From positions 43,074,221-43,138,220 of the forward strand of contig CM019696.1 of the NCBI GenBank assembly GCA_009760885.1: a DNA stretch of 64,000 nt. Direction: 5' to 3'. Under the pieces are notes generated by a model. The model was not told the origin of the DNA and made no database searches. It worked only from the letters and a program-made list of their open reading frames with translations. The position numbers and the translations under genes are program-made. The number at the start of each line of letters is the position of its first letter. The stretch's first letter is position 1. This DNA comes from Achatina immaculata (Eukaryota > Mollusca > Gastropoda > Stylommatophora > Achatinidae). Below, one piece after another: positions 1 through 9,770 of this stretch.

Positions 1-10
1 AAATTTTGCA

Positions 11-216
11 AAGTTCTATGACTCCAAGATCTTACTCTCGTGTTTCTGACTCCAAGATCTTTCTTCTGTGTTCCTGACTCCAAGATCTTTCTTCTGTGTT
101 CCTGACTCCAAGATCTTTCTCCTGTGTTCCTGACTCCAAGATCTTCTCCTGTGTTCCTGACTCCAAGATCTTTCTTCTGTGTTCCTGACTCCAAGATCTT
201 TCTCCTATGCTCCTGG
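11..216. repeat. 28-bp minisatellite
   Basis: About seven head-to-tail copies of a unit containing the core tgactccaagatctttct. Copies are spaced 28 bp apart, with one shortened copy near 140-155 and decayed copies at both ends. No coding signal. Confidence 0.9.
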
Positions 217-536
217 TCTTGTCCTACCTGTTACTCATCTGTTCAAGGTAACAACAAAGTCCTGGACACAAATTAATCTATCCAGAGTGCTTTTTTGCCA
301 ACACATCTAAAAAGTACACTCTGACAGTATTGTTATTTTTTTGTGATCAGTGTCATCACATGTGGAAAGAAAAAAAAACTTTCCTTTAGTGTTTTATATA
401 TATATATTGTTATGTTTCATTTCTAACCGTACAAGTTGGGAAAGCAATGTTGTATGTTGTAATTCTGCAGGATATTTCCACTGTTAGGAATATCAAACTG
501 ATTGTCTGTAGCGGCATTTTTCTCTTTCTGAGATCT
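217..536. other. No gene seen; AT-rich spacer
   Basis: I see no coding frame or recognisable element here. The only structure is a short TA run near 397-408. Confidence 0.6.
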
Positions 537-688
537 GAACATATTATCTGTAATGCAAAGATATTTTCTGTGATGTTAAGATATTATCAATAATGTGAAG
601 ATATTTTCTGTGATGTTAAGATATTATCAATAATGTGAAGATATGTCCTGTGATGTTAAGATATTATCAGTGATAGGAAGATATCATG
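537..688. repeat. 40-bp minisatellite (short)
   Basis: Three to four copies of a 40-bp unit, itself made of two related halves built around gatatt followed by gtgatgttaa or aataatgtga. The spacing of 40 is seen between 561 and 601. Confidence 0.85.
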
Positions 689-752
689 TTTCGTTAATTT
701 AATAAACTTATTACTCGCCTTCTTGTATTCATCTTTCATATGATGGATCTAG

Positions 753-1029
753 AGAATGTTGTAGCCGTGTGATGGCCCTGCTAGCTATGAAACGAGACGA
801 CGAAAGACTAGACAATGTCATCACTTTGTGTGGCCGAGAAAAGCTTGGCAATCAAGCGCTGAAAGTTATCCGGGGCTGGAAGAAGGCTTCAAAGTGTGGC
901 CTAGACTGCTTCAAGCGCTTCTAATGAGCTGGTGCAGGGATCAAAGTCTTCATCGAAATGTCAGACGCCGACATGAGATGTCTGGACGGAAACGATGAGA
1001 AGTGCTCAAAGTATGAGCACAAGAAATAA
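753..1029 (+). pseudogene. Degraded terminal exon of an unrecognised Cys-rich protein
   Basis: One frame runs from about 753 to the stop at 1027-1029 and is interrupted only by two adjacent stops, TAA at 922-924 and TGA at 925-927. Composition is protein-like on both sides of the stops: charged and aliphatic residues, a Cys-Cys pair at 757-762, three single cysteines before the stops and two after. After the stops the frame resumes with GAGIKVFIEMSDADM and ends in a Lys-rich tail. A pyrimidine-rich stretch followed by AG at 751-752 could be a splice acceptor, and AATAAA lies at 1025-1030. Read this way it is the last exon of a small secreted-type Cys-rich protein that has been killed, or a gene ending at the first stop (50 codons from the ATG at 772). 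I do not recognise the family. The coding reading is moderately supported, the function unknown. Confidence 0.45.
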
Positions 1030-1204
1030 AAAAAATACGATCTCCGCTAGACTTGTTGGACATACCCATATATTACATGGACGGACTCATTTATTACGTA
1101 GACTGACTATTTATTACATTGACTGAAACTCGTTAGAAACATTCAGAGTTCGGACGATGTCTGAGAAGCATAATTTACATATCTGTAATTTATGAAACAA
1201 TACT

Positions 1205-1895
1205 GCGTGATATGGAGAGTTCCCACATATAACTACATTAACATGTGTAAGAGTAAGATATGGATAGTTCCCACATTTAACCACATTAACAGGAGTAAGA
1301 GTAAGACATGGGTAGTTCCCACATTTAACCACATTAACAGGAGTAAGAGTAAGACATGGAGAGTTCCCACATTTAACCACATTAACAGGAGTAAGAGTAA
1401 GACATGGAGAGTTCCCACATTTAACCACATTAACAGGAGTAAGAGTAAGACATGGATAGTTCCCACATTTAACCACATTAACAGGAGTAAGAGTAAGACA
1501 TGGAGAGTTCCCACATTTAACCACATTAACAGGAGTAAGAGTAAGACATGGAGAGTTCCCACATTTAACCACATTAACAGGAGTAAGAGTAAGACATGGA
1601 GAGTTCCCACATTTAACCACATTAACAGGAGTAAGAGTAAGACATGGAGAGTTCCCACATTTAACCACATTAACAGGAGTAAGAGTAAGACATGGATAGT
1701 TCCCACATTTAACCACATTAACAGGAGTAAGAGTAAGACATGGAGAGTTCCCACATTTAACCACATTAACAGGAGTAAGAGTAAGACATGGATAGTTCCC
1801 ACATATAACCACATTAACAGATGTATGAGTAGGGTATAGAGAGTTCCCACATATAACCACATTAAAAAAAGTTAGAGTAGAATATGGAGAGTTCT
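1205..1895. repeat. 48-bp minisatellite, array 1
   Basis: About 14 copies of a 48-bp unit with core gagttcccacatttaacc followed by an AGTAAG-rich half. Because 48 is a multiple of three, frames stay open on both strands and give 16-residue repeats. This is a repeat artefact rather than evidence of a protein. The same family recurs at 2430-2875, 3525-4380 and 7368-7752 with array-specific variants. Confidence 0.95.
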
Positions 1896-2429
1896 CATAT
1901 ATCATCATCATCATCATCATCAGGTGCCGTGCCGACTGGCGTTGGCTATTATGCTTCTCCACAGTACACGATCCTTCATGCAGGCCATCAGCTCAGTTGG
2001 TGATCTCCTCTCACACCATCCTGTCAGACTGTCCAGTATCATTTCTCTTGGTCTTCCTCTTGATCTTCTTCCTTCTATTTTTCCTGTTGTTATAATATTT
2101 TCAATGCCCCCTCTTCTCATTGCATGTCCTATGAAAGTACATTGTCTCTCTCTTATCTTTCTGACAAGGTTTTTTGTCTCTCCAGCTCTTCTCATACATT
2201 CTTCATTAGTTATTTTTGCTGTCCAAGGGATTCACAACATCTTCTAATAAACCACATTTCTGCTGCTTCCAATGATTTTTGTGCAGACTTGCCTATTGTC
2301 CATGATTCACTTCCATATAACAAGATAGGTTCAATATAGCATTTTAGGACTCGTTTTCTAACATTCAATGATAAGGATGTGTTGGTTAATATGTTTCTCA
2401 TTCTCTGAAATGCAGTCTTTGCTTGACCT
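1896..2429 (-). mobile_element. RTE-like non-LTR retrotransposon fragment, subfamily A, 3' end
   Basis: The minus strand encodes the C-terminal part of an RTE-like reverse transcriptase: the thumb region with LLYGSESWTIGKSAQKSLEA, then a basic tail with GHAMRRGGIENIITTGKIEG and RSRGRPREMILDSLTGW. There is a frameshift near 2240. The 3' end on the minus strand is an (ATG)n tail, seen on the plus strand as CAT repeats at 1901-1921. The element is 5'-truncated at about 2429 and sits inside the 48-bp minisatellite. Related copies lie at 15641-16456, 19353-19925 and 30372-32594. It is a dead fragment. RTE-like is my family call from the motifs; the clade is not tested. Confidence 0.85.
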
Positions 2430-2875
2430 TCTCATATATAACCACATTAAAAGAAGTAAGAGTATGGTATAGAGAGTTCCCACATATAACCACATTAGCA
2501 GGAGTTGGAGTAGGATGTGGAGAGTTCCCACATATAACCACATTAGCAGGAGTTGGAGTAGGATGTGGAGAGTTCCCACATATAACCACATTAGCAGGAG
2601 TTGGAGTAGGATGTGGAGAGTTCCCACATATAGCCACATTAGCAGGAGTTGGAGTAGGATGTGGAGAGTTCCCACATATAACCACATTAGCAGGAGTTGG
2701 AGTAGGATGTGGAGAGTTCCCACATATAACCACATTAGCAGGAGTTGGAGTAGGATGTGGAGAGTTCCCACATATAACCTCATTAAACGGAGAAAGAAAA
2801 AATATGAAGAGTTCTCATATATAACCAAATTAACAGGAGTAGAGCTGGATATAGCGAGTTCCAACATATAACGTA
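2430..2875. repeat. 48-bp minisatellite, array 2
   Basis: About eight copies of the 48-bp family in a local variant with attagcaggagttggagta. Divergent units at 2780-2875 merge into the next insertion. Confidence 0.92.
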
Positions 2876-3208
2876 AAGTTCATGGACACAAAAAAGAACA
2901 AATATATCTATACTACAAGAGCTTAATATTGAAGAAGGCTGGCTAGTAAAGAGGATTAAAGAGAGAAAACTGAAATATTTTGGACATATTAAACATCATG
3001 ATAATTTAGAGAAAACCATATTGGAAGGATACATAATGGGAAAAAGAAAAAGTGGAAGACCAAGGCGAAGATGGCTGCAAGACATCGTTGACGATCTGGA
3101 AATGGATGCAACAGCAGCAGGCCATCTTGCTCACAACCGAGAGGCTTACAGGAGTGCTGTTTGGGAGGCAAAGTTCCGCAAGGGACATGCACATGAATGA
3201 ATGATTTA
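2876..3208 (+). mobile_element. RTE-like fragment, subfamily B, 3' end
   Basis: The plus strand encodes a C-terminal RTE-like tail: a GHIKHHDNLEKTILEGY motif, then GKRKSGRPRRRWLQD and a conserved ending with HLAHNREAYRSAVWEAKFRK. The reading frame ends in a short GAATG-type tail at about 3195-3208. Only the last 100 or so residues remain. Other copies are at 21537-21950 (minus), 43533-43832 and 45655-45952 (plus), and a stub at 46012-46060. Confidence 0.85.
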
Positions 3209-3261
3209 ACAGGATTAGGAGAAGAATATATTGAGTTCGCACATATAATCACATTTACATG

Positions 3262-3524
3262 AGTGAAGGTAAAGGTAAGGTAATCCTGTCATGCCTTAGA
3301 GGCACACAGGGATATGGTGTTAGTGCCCATATTTTCCTTCACCTGTCATCACACTAGAGGCTGATATGGTAAGTATCACGCCTGGCCGCCTTTTCTTCCC
3401 CAACTCTAGAAGGAATCAGGTACCCATTTCTACAGCTGGGTGACTGGGGTGTCTCCAGACGGATTCGAACTCCCGACCCTCGCAATAAGAGACCAGTGCA
3501 CTAACCACTTCGCCACTCAGACAT
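3262..3524 (-). mobile_element. tRNA-derived SINE
   Basis: On the minus strand a tRNA-like head carries an A box (tggcgaagtgg, complement at 3505-3515) and a B box (agttcgaatcc, complement at 3461-3471), with the short spacing expected of an RNA polymerase III internal promoter. The body runs leftward and ends in a CCTTAC-type tail at 3262-3285. It is flanked on both sides by 48-bp minisatellite units, so it is an insertion into the array. It is not a functional tRNA gene: there is no complete cloverleaf. Confidence 0.8.
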
Positions 3525-4380
3525 ATTTATAGGAGTAGAAGGAGAATATAGTGAGTTCACAGATACATCTACATTAACTAGGAGCAGGATATAGCGAGTT
3601 CACACATATAACCACATTAAAATGTGTAGTAGCAGGATATAATGAGTTCCCACATATAACAACTTTAACAAGAGTAGAAGTAGGACATAGGGAGGTCCCA
3701 CATGAACAGGAATATGAGCGGGATATATTAAGTTCCCACATATAACCATAATAATAGGAGTATGAGCAGGATATGAAGAGTTTTCATATACAACCACATT
3801 AACAGAAGAAGGAGTAAGGTATGTAGAGTTTCCACACATGAACAGGAGTATGAGTAGGGTATAGAGAGTTCCCACATATAACCACATTAACAGGAGTATG
3901 AGTAGGGTATAGAGAGTTCCCACATATAACCACATTAACAGGAGTATGAGTAGGGTATAGAGAGTTCCCACATATAACCACATTAACAGGAGTATGAGTA
4001 GGGTATAGAGAGTTCCCACATATAACCACATTAACAGGAGTATGAATAGGGTATAGAGAGTTCCCACATATAACCACATTAACAGGAGTATGAGTAGGGT
4101 ATAGAGAGTTCCCACATATAACCACATTAACAGGAGTATGAGTAGGGTATAGAGAGTTCCCACATATAACCACATTAACAGGAGTATGAGTAGGGTATAG
4201 AGAGTTCCCACATATAACCACATTAACAGGAGTATGAGTAGGGTATAGAGAGTTCCCACATATAACCACATTAACAGGAGTATGAGTAGAGTATAGAGAG
4301 TTCCCACATATAACCACATTAACAGGAGTATGAGTAGGGTATAGAGAGTTCCCACATATAACCACATTAACAGGAGTATG
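3525..4380. repeat. 48-bp minisatellite, array 3
   Basis: Degenerate units at 3525-3840 are followed by about eleven very similar 48-bp copies with the variant aggagtatgagtagggta. The abrupt gain in homogeneity after 3840 suggests a late local expansion. Confidence 0.93.
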
Positions 4381-4946
4381 TGACAGATAAAAGGGATTGC
4401 GACTGCAGTAATACTGGTTTAAATAATAAAGGTAGACAGAGATGTATGGTGCAGTTTTACAAAGTGAGGGAGGGAGTGAGTAAGGTGAGAAAAAACGAAT
4501 AGGAAATATGAGAATGTATAAATGAAAAACATACAACAGGATCCTGATATTTCGGCGTGAACCTTTTTCGAGGATTACATGCACGAGACAAAAAAGAACT
4601 AACTAAACGAAGAATTTGTCTTAATACGGCCTCCTCCAGAAGTAGGAAACAGAAATGCGTGTCTTAGAAGATGCATGGGGACCACGAGGGCCACACAAAG
4701 GATACGCCGATAGAGCCAATAGTAAAGAAGAGGTGGAGAGAGAGGAGGAAAACAAGTGCTAGAAAGAGGTGGGGGGAAAGGAAATAAAAACATGATAGCC
4801 GCTAGAGGAGGAGGTGTGGGGGGGGGAGGGGAGGGAAAAGGGGAAGCGGAGAGATAATGAATGAAGAACATAAACATCTGCAGGGAGAAAATGTGTGACG
4901 GTAGGGAGGGGTAGTTAGGAGGAAGAAAGTACCGTTTAAAAAAGTG
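4381..4946. other. No gene seen; purine-rich spacer
   Basis: Single-copy sequence, strongly G and A rich on this strand from about 4730 to 4930, including a G run near 4808. No convincing coding frame or element ends. Confidence 0.6.
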
Positions 4947-5655
4947 GAAAACTAAAGAAGTTACAGAAAACTAAAGAAGTTACAGAAAACTAAAGAAGTT
5001 ACAGAAAACTAAAGAAGTTACAGAAAACTAAAGAAGTTACAGAAAACTAAAGAAGTTACAGAAAACTAAAGAAGTTACAGAAAACTAAAGAAGTTACAGA
5101 AAACTAAAGAAGTTACAGAAAACTAAAGAAGTTACAGAAAACTAAAGAAGTTACAGAAAACTAAAGAAGTTACAGAAAACTAAAGAAGTTACAGAAAACT
5201 AAAGAAGTTACAGAAAACTAAAGAAGTTACAGAAAACTAAAGAAGTTACAGAAAACTAAAGAAGTTACAGAAAACTAAAGAAGTTACAGAAAACTAAAGA
5301 AGTTACAGAAAACTAAAGAAGTTACAGAAAACTAAAGAAGTTACAGAAAACTAAAGAAGTTACAGAAAACTAAAGAAGTTACAGAAAACTAAAGAAGTTA
5401 CAGAAAACTAAAGAAGTTACAGAAAACTAAAGAAGTTACAGAAAACTAAAGAAGTTACAGAAAACTAAAGAAGTTACAGAAAACTAAAGAAGTTACAGAA
5501 AACTAAAGAAGTTACAGAAAACTAAAGAAGTTACAGAAAACTAAAGAAGTTACAGAAAACTAAAGAAGTTACAGAAAACTAAAGAAGTTACAGAAAACTA
5601 AAGAAGTTACAGAAAACTAAAGAAGTTACAGAAAACTAAAGAAGTTACAGAAAGC
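4947..5655. repeat. 19-bp minisatellite, highly homogeneous
   Basis: About 37 head-to-tail copies of the 19-bp unit gaaaactaaagaagttaca with essentially no variation by eye until the final copy. Such uniformity implies very recent expansion. Confidence 0.97.
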
Positions 5656-5676
5656 TGAAGACATTGTTAATTCCAT

Positions 5677-5802
5677 CTGGGTGGAGACAGCTGGGTGGAG
5701 ACAGCTGGGTGGAGACAGCTGGGTGGAGACAGCTGGGTGGAGACAGCTGGGTGGAGACAGCTGGGTGGAGACAGCTGGGTGGAGACAGCTGGGTGGAGAC
5801 AG
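5677..5802. repeat. 14-bp G-rich array at the Penelope 3' end
   Basis: Nine exact copies of ctgggtggagacag. On the minus strand it follows directly after the end of the recognisable endonuclease coding sequence (RLIFQTG), so it may have grown from the element's 3' terminus. Confidence 0.93.
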
Positions 5803-6912
5803 CCAGTCTGAAAAATAAGCCGCTGTTCTAGGACCCTCCGAGATCGTACATTAGCAGAACAAGAGCGGATCGCACTAACAGAAATATCCTGTTTACCCCT
5901 GTGGTTGCCAAGGCAAAAATGTTTAGCCACAGGTGTCTAGGCCCTCTTAGAAATATTATTAAGATGCTGGCGAAATCGATCTCCTAACAGTAAACCAGTC
6001 TCCCCTGTGTAATTCAAACGTTTGCACATAATATCATAAATAACATTGCGTGAAGTACAGGTGAAACCCTCCTGAGCTTATAATGTGGACTTAGAGAAGG
6101 AGATCTGGCTAGCCTCGACAACAAATGGACAAGTGTTGCATCTACGGCGTCTGCAACGTCTGGTACCATAAAAAGTGGCATCTGTCTTAAGATGACTACG
6201 AATTAAAAGGTCCCTAAGGTTCTTGTTCCGTCTGTACGCCACCAATGGGGGTTCCCCAAAAAGTTCACGTGTATCAGGCTCTGTCTGGAGGAGATGGAGA
6301 TGACGAAACAGTATGTTTTTAGCTGCCAAGCTATGAGGGTGGTGCGTGAGTACCAGTTTAACTCTGTCCGAGCTACAGTGCGGTTTAGGGGTGAAGGCTT
6401 GTTGCCGCGATATATGGCTAATGCCGTTCCAAGATGACGAGAGAACATGTTCTGGATAGCCGCCTTGACGGAAGAAATCTAGCATTTTATGACCTTGATC
6501 CTAGAAATTGATGTGACCCCAATGCCGTCATCTATATAGCGTCTATAGAAGGCGGGAAATGGGCCTCTAAAGGCTCTCAAAACCTTGTATTCGAAGTAGC
6601 CCATGAACAGACATGCGTAGCTGTGGCCCATTTTGGTACCCATTGCTACACTTCTAACCTGGTCGAAGTAAAGGCCATTGAATTCAAATTTGGAGGACAA
6701 GTGGTGTAAGGCGCAGAATAGTAGACGTAAAAACAGAGGGATTGAGTCTTTTCTTCAGAAAGAACTTGATGGCTTGAAGTCCCTGATCATGCAGGATGGA
6801 TGTGTTTAAAGACACTACATCAAGGGTGAAGATACGGTAGGTGTGACCAGGCAGGAGTGTAAGGGTCTCAAAAGCAATGAGAGCATGATTCGTGTCCTTA
6901 AGATAAGTAGGC
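5803..6912 (-). pseudogene. Penelope-like RT C-terminal half plus GIY-YIG endonuclease
   Basis: Reading leftward on the minus strand: TYLKDTNHALIAFETLTLL, then RIFTLDVVSLNTSI (palm motif A with Asp), a frameshift, VAMGTKMGHSYACLFMGYFE, and FPAFYRRYIDDGIGVTS, which holds the catalytic YIDD. There is then a jump at about 6480-6500 straight to FFRQGGYPEHVL, so part of the thumb region is deleted. Next come ELFGEPPLVAYRRNKNLRD, a Cys-rich RRCNTCPFVVEA block and a GIY-YIG remnant with NYTGETG, ending in RRVLEQRLIFQTG. PLEs pair an RT with a GIY-YIG nuclease, which this matches. Frameshifts and the deletion make it dead. Confidence 0.82.
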
Positions 6913-7367
6913 ACTGTCCATGAAATCCGTAAGCTTCGCCTTCCCCGTGTACGACACTCTAACCTGACCCCCGGGGAGCAGCGCGCACTCGAACTCCAGC
7001 GCTGGCGAGATATCGTGATCAAGAGTGCAGACAAGGGTGGGGCCATTGTTTGCTGGAAGAAAGAATTGTACATCTAGGAGGCCATGGGCCAGCTGAGCAA
7101 CACTAAATTTTATGTCTCTCGCCCTCAAGATCCGACTCTGGCCAACAACCACCATGTTCATGACACGATCAGCGAACTCGTTCACAAGACTGGTCTTTCT
7201 CCCTCGGCGACAGCTGCTTAGGGAAGCCATCCTTTTATCTACTCCCTAAGATTCACAAACCAGGAAACCCAGGAAGCCCCATAGTGTCCGCTTGTTCCTG
7301 CCTTACGGAACAAATCTCTGATTTTCTTGACAGCATCTTTCAACCTCTGGCCACTAGTCTGCTCACT
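6913..7367 (+). pseudogene. Penelope-like RT N-terminal part (inverted)
   Basis: The plus strand encodes LTPGEQRALELQRWRD, then VIKSADKGGAIVCWKKELY, the motif that marks the start of Penelope-like RT domains, followed by an in-frame TAG and FYVSRPQDPTLANN. After a frameshift comes LPKIHKPGNPGSPIVSACS and TEQISDFLDSIFQPLATSL. This is the missing N-terminal complement of the opposite-strand half, so the two are parts of one insertion. Confidence 0.8.
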
Positions 7368-7752
7368 TATATAGAATATGGAGATTTCGCAGATATAACC
7401 ACATTAACAGACGTAAGAGAAGGAAATGGACAGTTCCCACATATAACCACATTAACAGACGTAAGAGAAGGAAATGGAGAGTTCCCATATATAACCACAT
7501 TAACGACGTAAGAGAAGGAAATGGAGAGTTCTCACATATAACCACATTAACAGAAGTAAGAGAAGGAAATGGAGAGTTCCCACAAATAAACACATTAACA
7601 GAAGTAAGAGAAGGAAATGGAGAGTTCCCACACATAACCACATTAACAAAAGGAAGAGTAGGATATTGAGAGTTCCCACATATAACCACATTAACAGAAG
7701 TAAGAATAGGACACGGAGGGAGTTCCTACACACAACCATATTAACAGAAGTA
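7368..7752. repeat. 48-bp minisatellite, array 4
   Basis: About eight copies of the 48-bp family in a variant with acagaagtaagagaaggaaa. One copy at 7500-7506 lacks a few bases and changes the frame. This is the right flank of the Penelope insertion. Confidence 0.92.
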
Positions 7753-8187
7753 TGTTAGTATGAAATATGTCTTAAAAGACCACGACTCATATGTTAGTAG
7801 AAATTTGTCTTATGAGACAACGAATCATTTGTTGGTAAGAATACATGAAGATAAAGTGAAACTTGCATAAAGACAGGAACATTGATGTTATCAAGGAAAT
7901 AGAACATGTACTTGTTATTCCTTTACATATTCTGTTATATGTATGTCATATTCTGTTACGTGTATGTTATATTTTGTTACATGTATGTTATAATAGTTTT
8001 CATGTATGTCACATTCTGTTACATGTATGTCATATTCTGTAGGTGCATATTACACAAACATTCTTTGTGTTGGCTGAGTACTTGTATTGATTGTGGTGAA
8101 TATTGTTGATGATGCATTAATTAAAACAGAGAACAAGTGCACCATTTATCTGATACTGCACGACGATCATTCACGAAGAATTTTTCC
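7753..8187. repeat. Spacer with a degenerate 21-bp array
   Basis: No gene. Between about 7915 and 8045 there are about six imperfect copies of a roughly 21-bp unit with tgttacatgtatgtcatatt. The rest looks single-copy. Confidence 0.65.
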
Positions 8188-8282
8188 CGTATACGTGATA
8201 TATTAGACATATTAACAGACCTACTTTCCTGAATCACCAGGACATATTAGACAGATTAACAGACCTACTGTCCTGAGTCACG
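8188..8282. repeat. Imperfect tandem pair
   Basis: Two diverged copies of a roughly 45-bp segment around attaacagacctact followed by cctgaatcac or cctgagtcac. Confidence 0.65.
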
Positions 8283-8407
8283 TGGCTGTCGACAAATCAC
8301 TTGGCATCTGCACTATCCTCTCTATTTTCTTTTTCTTCAAACTCCGATATCAAGGTTGTATTCGCTCTGACCATTGGTCTCTGTTACACTTAATTTCATT
8401 ATTTTTA

Positions 8408-8716
8408 TTCTTTCTTGGGCTTACCTTCACAATGTTTATTCTTTGTTGGGCTTACCTTCACAATGTTTATTCTTTCTTGGGCTTACCTTCACAATGTTTA
8501 TTCTTTGTTGGGCTTACCTTCACAATATTTATTCTTTGTTGGGCTTACCTTCACAATGTTTATTCTTTCTTGGGCTTACCTTCACAATGTTTATTCTTTG
8601 TTGGGCTTACCTTCACAATGTTTATTCTTTCTTGGGCTTACCTTCACAATGTTTATTCTTTCTTGGGCTTACCTTCACAATGTTTATTCTTTCTTAGGCT
8701 TACCTTCACTATTTGT
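8408..8716. repeat. 31-bp minisatellite
   Basis: About ten copies of a 31-bp unit with core gggcttaccttcacaatgtt; tttgt and tttct variants alternate irregularly. Since 31 is not a multiple of three, the three open frames are shifted versions of one repeat and not proteins. Confidence 0.93.
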
Positions 8717-8781
8717 ATCCTTCAATTTTCTTGTAAATATCCAAACTGAACGTTTCTGACTGTGCTTTTTTTTGTATAACC

Positions 8782-9376
8782 AGATAAAATACGATAAGAC
8801 ACCAGATAAAATGCCATAAGACACCAGATAAAAGAAGACATGACAGCAGATAAAATGCGATAAGACACCAGATAAAAGAAGACATGACAGCAGATAAAAT
8901 ACGATAAGACACCAGATAAAAGAAGACATGACAGCAGATAAAATACGATAAGACACCAGATAAAAGAAGACATGACAGCAGATAAAATGCGATAAGACAC
9001 CAGATAAAAGAAGACATGACAGCAGATAAAATGCGATAAGACACCAGATAAAAGAAGACATGACAGCAGATAAAATGCGATAAGACACCAGATAAAAGAA
9101 GACATGACAGCAGATAAAATGCGATAAGACACCAGATAAAAGAAGACATACAGCAGATAAAATGCGATAAGACACCAGATAAAAGAAGACATGACAGCAG
9201 ATAAAATGCGATAAGACACCAGATAAAAGAAGACATGACAGCAGATAAAATGCGATAAGACACCAGATAAAAGAAGACATGACAGCAGATAAAATGCGAT
9301 AAGACACCAGATAAAAGAAGACATACAGCAGATAAAATGCGATAAGACACCAGATAAAAGAAGACATGACAGCAGA
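8782..9376. repeat. 44-bp minisatellite
   Basis: About thirteen copies of a 44-bp unit combining cagataaaatgcgataaga and agataaaagaagacatgac. Copies at 9147 and 9323 lack two bases. The unit itself looks like a doubled ancestral motif (cagataaaa occurs twice). Confidence 0.93.
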
Positions 9377-9770
9377 ACTATGCTTTTTATCAAATACATC
9401 AATGATCTCAAGATCCTATTTCATACAAACGACATAGCTGTCATTGAGACCTATTAGTAGGTCTTGTACTGTTTTTGCTGATGACTGCACAGTTTACAAT
9501 AGTGACAATGGACTTGAGTCAGCTCTTCAGTTTGGGATAAACAATCTAATTAACTGGAGAAACAATATCAGAATTTTCATAAACACCAGCAAAGCAAAAT
9601 CCAAATTGCCAAAATTAAAAATATCATTGAAACAGACACTATGAAAATATACTACATATCACAAATATAAGCCTTTGGATTACTGTTCCATTATCTGGGG
9701 TGGCTGCTTAATGTCAAACCTGAAAAACTTTACTCACTCCAAAAACTAACAGTAAAGCTTGTAGAATGTA
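9377..9770 (+). mobile_element. Decayed CR1/Jockey-like LINE, RT fragment
   Basis: Interrupted plus-strand frames resemble a non-LTR RT of the CR1/Jockey type: VFADDCTVYNSDNG carries the FADD catalytic motif, followed by INNLINWRNNIRIFINTSKA. After shifts, PLDYCSIIWGG and a SLQKLTVKLVE stretch follow, typical of the region after the palm. Several stops and shifts. The clade call is tentative. Confidence 0.65.

Larger units (their letters stand above)
5656..7367 (-). mobile_element. Penelope-like element, internally deleted, 5' part inverted
   Basis: Two opposed halves of one Penelope-like retroelement lie back to back. The 3' half (palm with YIDD, then the GIY-YIG endonuclease) reads on the minus strand from about 6912 to 5803. 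The N-terminal RT half, with a DKGGAIV motif, reads on the plus strand from about 6913 to 7367. The outer end of the plus half (FLDSIFQPLATSL) is the sequence that should directly precede the start of the minus half (PTYLKDTNHAL), which is the layout expected of twin priming during target-primed reverse transcription. The element lies between the 19-bp array and the 48-bp minisatellite. Confidence 0.82.

Noticed and set aside
1192..1962. Long open frames of 16-residue repeats on both strands, looking like a repetitive structural protein
   Set aside because: They are fully explained by a 48-bp tandem unit. Frames are open on both strands at once, there is no start context or domain, and related arrays elsewhere in the window behave the same way.
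3440..3524. Functional tRNA gene on the minus strand
   Set aside because: The A and B boxes are present but the stems do not form a full tRNA and a long SINE body follows. Same reasoning for 57450-57460.
5803..6200. GIY-YIG region as a group I intron homing endonuclease
   Set aside because: It is continuous with a Penelope-type RT and its characteristic RRNKNLRD and Cys-rich blocks, so it belongs to the retroelement.
8684..9411. Minus-strand 213- to 229-codon frames as multi-pass membrane proteins
   Set aside because: Three overlapping frames of the same strand give the same peptide shifted along a 44-bp repeat, which is impossible for a real gene.
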